A stretch of DNA of 64,000 nt from Chinchilla lanigera. Its lineage: Eukaryota; Chordata; Mammalia; Rodentia; Chinchillidae. The stretch spans positions 3,703,918 to 3,767,917 of the forward strand of contig NW_004955472.1 of assembly GCF_000276665.1 (NCBI RefSeq), read 5' to 3'. Below, one piece after another: positions 58,164-64,000 of this stretch (position 1 is its first letter; each line of letters starts with the position of its first letter). Both the position numbers and the translations under genes were made by a program. The notes below the pieces were generated by a model that worked only from the letters and a program-made list of their open reading frames with translations, did not search any database and was not told the DNA's origin.

Positions 58164-58739
58164 CCTGATTGTCTACTGAAATCCTTTTCCCTTCTTTAGA
58201 TAACCCTCTCTCCTTCCCTACTTACTTTGCTGTTAGAGGAGGCCACATATGTAAATTCTTCCTGAAACTGAGCAAAACATTTTTCTGTGTGGACCACAGA
58301 AAAATAAAAATCTGCCATGTAGAGAAGAAGATTAGGTCAAGGAAGTGGTACAACAGAGGCTTAGAGGGTGTACCTGCAAATGCCTAGTGGGTGAAGGAAG
58401 CATGATGAACCCCAGCATCTGTCTTCACTCTATCTTTATTAACTACTCTGAAACCCTGGGACAGATCCCTGCTCAGCTCTGCAGGCAGGCCGCGCTCGTC
58501 ACCCAGCCCGTGTCTGTGTTACAAAGTTTATTACAATTAAATTTGCCTAGCCTGTCTCACTCCCCTTCAAGACTCAGCACACCAAGAGTAACTAAAATAA
58601 TTTTCAGCTGGTAATTTGCAAAGAAATTCAGTTATCAGCTTTTATAAAGTCCAGTTCCAGATCTACTGGAGAAATTCTTAGAACTCTCAAGTCCTAAATT
58701 TGGGGCCACTTTAGATTCCAGGAAAAGCCTCACACACCA
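58164..58739. other. Unassigned intergenic DNA
   Basis: No gene. Contains a short GC patch (gcaggcaggccgcgctcgtc) near 58482. Confidence 0.5.
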
Positions 58740-59085
58740 CCCTTGATGAAGTCAACCCCTCTAACTGGGAACAGTTACCCTGTGACAGGAAATGAGGCTG
58801 GGACCTGAATTACACCCACAATGATGGCGTCTTTTCCAGGACCTTACACAACTAATCTTGAGATACCATTTGCCTAGTCTGTAGGTTGACCGGTACCAGT
58901 GCACGGCCCCCATGCGTGGCCCTAGGTATGTAAGCCCACAAGCTACACAAGTCCAAAGTTTCCACTGTCCCCCAAGACGGACCTTGAGCCTCTTTATCTG
59001 CAGTTTCCAGCATGACCGTGTTGATTAAAACTCCTGTCCTGCCCTTCACCACTGCTCGTTTCTTTGACTGATGTTACCGGATGGG
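58740..59085 (+). mobile_element. Possible ERV LTR, sense
   Basis: GC-richer block with LTR-like order: ccatgcgtggccctaggtat, a weak TATA-like gtatgtaagc, ccaagacggaccttgagcct, then gattaaaactcctgtcctgc with an ATTAAA polyadenylation variant near 59023. No TSD or internal sequence was established. Confidence 0.35.
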
Positions 59086-59089
59086 TGTT

Positions 59090-59265
59090 AGAGCCTGGTC
59101 AGCACTGCCCCTGGGAAGCAAGGCTTCAGTCCTAAAACTCTGGCGAGAGTGGCAGGAGCAGGCAGAGATGGAAGAATCCTGGATCCCAGCATTTCTTCAA
59201 GGAGGAAGACCATCTGACTATGTAAAATAAAACAAAATGAAATAAAATAAAATAAGTTTGATTTA
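59090..59265 (+). other. Retroposon-like segment with (AAAAT)n tail
   Basis: A GC-richer stretch ends in an A-rich tail of AAAAC/AAAAT units at 59224-59255, the shape of a SINE, but the body does not match ID or B1 clearly. Confidence 0.35.
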
Positions 59266-61309
59266 TCAAGTTGAGTGAGAAAACCTAAACTCAAGAGGCA
59301 GTAATAACATTCAGTCTCTGGGCTTGTTCTTTGCCGTTCTAAACAGATTAGATATACTCTGCATGTAAAGTAAATATTGCTCTTACTGTTTACTTCATGG
59401 CCATTATGCTTGTAGAAAGAATCATAAGTCTGGGCTATGCACTAGAGCACACTGGGCTATGTTGTAGTTAAGAAGCATCACCAACATCTCCAAGGCTAAT
59501 AACGCATTCTTTCCCTCCGAGGATGCAGGTTTGACATGGTTGGGCAACAGATGCTTAAGCTTCATGTCATTCTCTCTGCAGGGCACAGGCTTATGTAGAT
59601 TCACCACCTGGAATGATGTTAGGCTTTGAAGACAGACTTGAGAACATAGCGTATAACACACCGATTTTAAAACTGCCGCCCAGAAGTAACACACGCCACT
59701 TCTGCTCACAGCCCATTGATCATCTTGCCAGGGAAAAGGCAAATTCAATCATACCTATGCCCCAAGGGATAACCAGAAACATACACCCGACACCATTTTG
59801 TATGTTAATGTAAACATCTCTGGTACTGTGATACTTTCCATTGCAATAGGTGATAGTACCAACAGTCTGTACTGGGGGTTTCACTCTGTTCAGGGCTCTC
59901 TGTTGAAGGCTTTGCTTTCGTATTATCACACTGAATTCTCTTACTGGCCAAAAGTCAGACAACTTGACTACCAGATAAGGCTATTTTCCCTCCCGATATC
60001 TATCCCCTGCTTTTTTATGAGATGAGATATCATAAAAAGGATGAATTAAACCTCACAATACCCTGAGAGCTATAGGAAGCAAGATGGAAAACTTTGGACC
60101 AAGCTACGATTGCATGGTTCTAGAATTCCATGTGGAGGGCAGCCCTGCTTAGAAATAAATAATGATGAATAACTAGGTAGATAGATACACAGACAGACAG
60201 ATAAAGAAAACAAAGGGATTTGCTCTTCTCTCTTCATTTCTTGCATGTATTTCATTTTTAAAAATGTATTAGTATGTCTGTGATACATAGTAATTCCATT
60301 CATTTCAGAGAATTAGCATACGTGTGTCATAGCTTATCATGTTTGACCATATTAACCTCACTACCCAAAATACTGTCAAGAGACAGTATTGACATTTGAA
60401 GACAATCAGGAAAAAAACATGGAAAGTGGAGAGATGACCACGGAGATATTGACCATGACATCAATGTGTTGCTAACCTGATGCCAGCATCCCTTTGCCTC
60501 TGACCATCCGGTTATGTGAGTTAAATAAGCATGCTCTTCTCTGGGCTAAATTTTAATAGATGTGCTGTTATTTTATTCTGAATTGTTCTGAGCAGATGTG
60601 ATTTATATTCCCCTGTATTAATAATGAGCTGCAATGAGTCACGAAGAGGTTATACATGTTGACCAAAATAACAAGTAAATTGTTGCCAAGTCTGGAACTT
60701 AGATCTATAATGGCCTGACACTAAAATCTGGAATGATTAAGGACTAGTTACTTTGAGCATCTAGAATTTAACAGAGAATCTCCTTAAAATATATTAAATA
60801 AAGGTAAGATATTAAATGTTTTCTGCTTCAAAGTAGAGCAACAAAGATAAGAAAAAGTTGATCTTCTAAATGTTTGAGGGAATATAGGATAGGAATACTT
60901 TTATTACATCTTGATTTATTCACATATAAATTTAAATGATGAATTAGATATTTTTATTAGTTTCTAGACTGTGCAATCTATAATTTTATTTTGGTGATGG
61001 AGGTAGAGACATTTTAGAAAAATAATTGAACTAAACAAAGCAATTTGTATTTATTCTCTAATTTGGATCCAGTGTGAATGTTACAAGGAAGCCAACCTAG
61101 GTTTGGCTAAATCAAAATATTTTCTGTACTTATGCTGTTATTATTAACTTGGTGTCTCTGTGAATAGAAAAAAATAAAAACTATAGTAAATATTAACCTT
61201 AAAAAGACTTTTTTTGGATCAAGTGAAGATAATATACTTGTTAATATTTATAGATAAATTGATTCTAAAAATTTGAGTAGTTCAACAAAATAATAATTGG
61301 GATTCATTA
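59266..61309. other. Unassigned intergenic DNA
   Basis: About 2 kb with no supported gene. Overlapping 66-108 codon frames on both strands around 59420-60025 show no domain. A GATA/GACA-like patch lies at about 60175-60204. Confidence 0.5.
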
Positions 61310-61515
61310 TGTGTCATAGCCCAATCTATTCTGACACATATTTTCATTAGATTCTTTCATTTAACATTGTGCTATGACTGCTGCCTTTAAAAGTGAATTT
61401 ATGGAACTAACATTTAATGATCTGCCTACTGTTCCACAACTAGCAAGAAACGGAATGCAGATTCATAGCCTGGTTTTAAGATTCCCTGGGCCATTCTACT
61501 GAGTACCCCTGCCTA
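61310..61515 (-). mobile_element. MIR SINE, antisense
   Basis: Complement of MIR, decayed: attagattctttcatttaac, aatgatctgcctactgttcc, acaactagcaagaaacggaa, attcatagcctggttttaag and gggccattctactgagtacc. Confidence 0.55.
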
Positions 61516-63360
61516 GCTCTTGTACAGTAACTTCAATAGAAAAATGGCTTTAGACTGCAAATCCCTATTCTGCTTTTCTTTTAAAGATTCTCATCAATCC
61601 TGAATTAGATGTTTCATTTCCATGATGATAATTTTATGACGAGAAGAACCTTTAACATTGTATGGTAAGATAAAATAATGGGGAGAAAGACATTTTAGGA
61701 TTTATTATTATTTTAACTTATCTCTCTATTTTATTCATATTTCTTAATAGAATATTCACAAAGTACTTTGAGAATATCATTTAGTGATTTACAGCATTGT
61801 GACCTTTAATCACAGTACGCCAACTTGAGAGGATTGAAAAACCGTTACTAAAATAATTAGTAAAGCCCAGTTCTGGGTGTGAGTGGGTGTGACTGACATG
61901 TAGGTCCATAAACTGAGGGCAGGAAATGTAGTGTAGACGTGCGTGGGTGACATCTATATCTTAAAGCCGGGATGAAACAAGAAAAGAGAACAGAGAAGGA
62001 AGCACGGTCCTTTCCGAAGAGCTCTGGTCTTCTCCATGGTTTCTGGACGTCGTCCTCCCGTTTCTTAAGCATTCCAGGGCACACTGGGACTGTGGCTCTT
62101 TCCTGAGCTTCCCTGTTGTCCATCTTTGTTCCCGCTTGTTCTGTGACTTTCATCTTCCTGGGCTAAGCAGCTACTGGATCCTTTGTCATCTGATTCAGAA
62201 ACATTTTCACTTTCAATATGTCTAGAATACACCCAATGGTCACTTCCTTGAAGCAAAAGCAATATTTTTACAACTTTAGTTGTACATGATCCTTGCATGA
62301 ACAAGACTCTTCAGGTTAAAGTAAAGAAATTAATTATTCGTTTAGAAATATTCGAGAGAGCCTCTGTGTGCCAAGCTTTGTTCAAGGAATCGAGGATGCA
62401 GACAAACATACGAGCTTGCCTGTGCATTCTGCGATGACAGTGGGAATAAATAGACAGAAATATAATTGCCAGACAGTGTGCTAATGGTGTTAAATGGTGC
62501 TGTGGAAGAATGGGTGGATGTGCAAGGTTAAAGAATATTCACCTAGGCATGACCAAGTCATAGAAAGCTCTTTGCAAACTAAGGAATGAGCAGCCTTTTC
62601 AGAATGCGTTTGGATCATCAATCACATATACAAAGGAAGGATATTTAAGGAGGATGTCATACTATCAATTAAAGAATGGAAGCATATTAAAGTACTATGC
62701 TAAGGAAACTGGAAGAAGCTCTTTACAGCTATATCTTAGAATTAAGATGGAGGAGTTCCTAGTAATGAGATTTGAAAGGAAGACTGTGGCAAAACAGGGT
62801 ATCCAGATAATGAAATGATATGAATGTTCTATGCTTTTTTATGAAAATGGGCTCAATGAGTATTGCAAGTGCACGCTTTTATACAGTGCTTTCACTTGCA
62901 GATTTGTCTTTCAGGAAGTTTACTCAGGTAGTGTTGAAACTAAAGTACAGAGATTTAAGACTAGAGTCTGCAGCCTCTTCTAAAATCTCGAGTGCGGTCT
63001 AATGGGGATAGACACAGTGGTGTGAGGAGAAAGCAGAGGTTGGGTACCTATGTGAATTTCACTGGAACACCTGGATTAATGATTATGCGGGACAGAAGCT
63101 CGGGGTGAGAAGCATGTGTGAGGGTGGATCTCAGGTTTGTGACAGCCGACAGGTGAGTAGCGAGCCATCTACCTGTAGGTGGAACACAAATGATCTCCAT
63201 GTTTGGGTGAAAAGGAATGCTTTTTCGTGTGGCATATTTTATACGTGATATTCTCACCGGAAATATTCATGGGGTGTTTGATTTTATAGCTATGATTGCA
63301 TAAGTCTAGACCAGAAATATTTGTAGGACATTTATTATTTTAAAGGTGGCAGTGGGATCT
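61516..63360. other. Unassigned intergenic DNA
   Basis: No gene. 62345-62800 (tctgtgtgccaagctttgtt ... gacagtgtgctaatggtgtt) resembles a widespread old mammalian repeat of uncertain family. The 98-codon minus-strand frame at 61857-62153 has no domain. Confidence 0.45.
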
Positions 63361-63540
63361 GTTTTTTTTTTTTAATTTTTTTTTATTTTAAAGAGAGCAA
63401 AAAATAAAAATTAAAAGTGATACAGAATTTCAAAACAATATGATAGGAAATCAACCATGATTGTTATATTGCCTGTTGCTATCTTCAAAATAGTTGTTTG
63501 GATTATCAGGTATAGAATGCAGGCAGTAGAGTGTACAGAT
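63361..63540 (-). mobile_element. L1 3' UTR end, antisense, truncated
   Basis: Begins with T-runs and attttaaagagagcaaaaaa, then gatacagaatttcaaaacaa, ttgttatattgcctgttgct and ttcaaaatagttgtttggat, the same order as the L1 3' ends at 25108, 45797 and 46990. Only one 3' UTR unit is retained. Confidence 0.7.
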
Positions 63541-63804
63541 TAAGACAAAACATGGAGAAAGTATCTCTCAAGTAACAGAGACGGATGAGAGAAAATGTAG
63601 GAACTAGTAAGGTGCAAGCACGGCCGAAGAGTGCAGACAGGACTGATTTCCTGCTGAGGCCTCGCTCTTTGGCTCGCCAATGACTCGCTTCCTGCTTTGT
63701 ACTCCACATAGCCGTTCCTGTATGCAAGCATATTCCTGGTGTCTCTTGTACATTCAAATTTCTTCATGTTCTAACCACACCTATTCGATCAGATTAGCGC
63801 CCAC
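63541..63804. other. Unassigned intergenic DNA
   Basis: Nothing recognised; overlapping minus-strand frames here share the same DNA in two phases. Confidence 0.5.
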
Positions 63805-63817
63805 CTTCATGGCTTCT

Positions 63818-63910
63818 TCTTCTTTTTTTTTGTTTTTGCGGTACCGGGGATCAAACTCACGACCTTGGGCTTGCAGGGAAGGCGCTTATGCCGCTGAGCT
63901 ATATCCCCAG
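63818..63910 (-). mobile_element. ID-type SINE, antisense
   Basis: Antisense ID with a T/CT tail and body gcggtaccggggatcaaact ... ccgctgagctatatccccag. Perfect 13-bp TSD cttcatggcttct at 63805-63817 and 63911-63923. Confidence 0.95.
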
Positions 63911-64000
63911 CTTCATGGCTTCTATGTAATGTAATCACGTCACGGGAAATCTGTCTCCCAACACTGTGAAGTACTGGAGGGTCAAACTTCAGTAGACGAA

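Noticed and set aside
61857..62153. 98-codon minus-strand ORF
   Set aside because: No domain, overlapping frames in another phase, no conserved context.
1..64000. CRISPR array, operon or bacterial system
   Set aside because: The sequence is a SINE/LINE/ERV-rich mammalian genome; no phased repeats with unique spacers or gene clusters were found.

Overview
This 64 kb window looks like non-coding nuclear DNA from a rodent. The strand is AT-rich and CpG-poor. It carries at least fourteen tRNA-derived ID-type SINEs, B1 (7SL-derived) SINEs with the rodent-type internal duplication, several LINE-1 (L1) fragments, ERVL and MaLR LTRs, old MIR and MER5A elements, and CA/GT microsatellites. No B2 element was recognised, which argues against mouse or rat. 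The species was not identified; a non-murid rodent is the best reading.

I find no complete protein-coding gene, rRNA, functional tRNA or CRISPR. Nearly every open frame is short, begins at a chance ATG, or lies inside a transposon.

Layout: 0-8 kb holds one ID SINE, a possible ERV LTR, a (CA)n tract, a MaLR LTR (2784-3186), a MER5A, a B1 whose tail became (CAG)9, and a second ID with a perfect 13-bp target-site duplication (TSD). 8.6-9.7 kb is an antisense old L1. 12.1-12.8 kb has a MER5A and then a splice-acceptor-like tract with two overlapping small ORFs. 14.5-15.8 kb is an antisense L1 ORF2 fragment carrying a nested ID. 16-19 kb holds MaLR-like LTRs and a cluster of antisense IDs. 21-29 kb is mostly old or unique DNA with one L1 3' end, a long (CA)n and weak MaLR/MLT1 traces. 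30.0-31.15 kb contains a CpG-dense block and a long inverted repeat that I cannot assign. 32-35 kb holds an ERVL-type LTR and two sense L1 pieces. 36.7-39 kb has a B1 and a tiny U6 snRNA retroposon. 39-45 kb is largely unassigned. 45.8-48.4 kb is a patchwork of L1 3' ends, B1 and MaLR LTRs. 50.1-50.6 kb is an intact solo ERVL (MLT2-like) LTR with perfect 5-bp TSDs and a 3 x 21-bp array. 51.7-52.3 kb is a sense L1 3' end. 53.3-55.2 kb is an antisense endogenous retrovirus remnant: LTR, polypurine tract and a broken env transmembrane region. 56-59 kb has an ID, a MaLR LTR and two B1s. 59-64 kb is mostly unassigned, with a MIR, an L1 3' end and a final ID.

There is no gene network to describe. 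The biology visible here is retrotransposition history: L1 machinery mobilised ID, B1 and a U6 fragment, as the matching target-site duplications show. I found no evidence for a new multi-gene system. The least explained structures are the inverted repeat at 30709-31141, the CpG-dense block beside it, and the 12.4-12.8 kb splice-site/ORF region.
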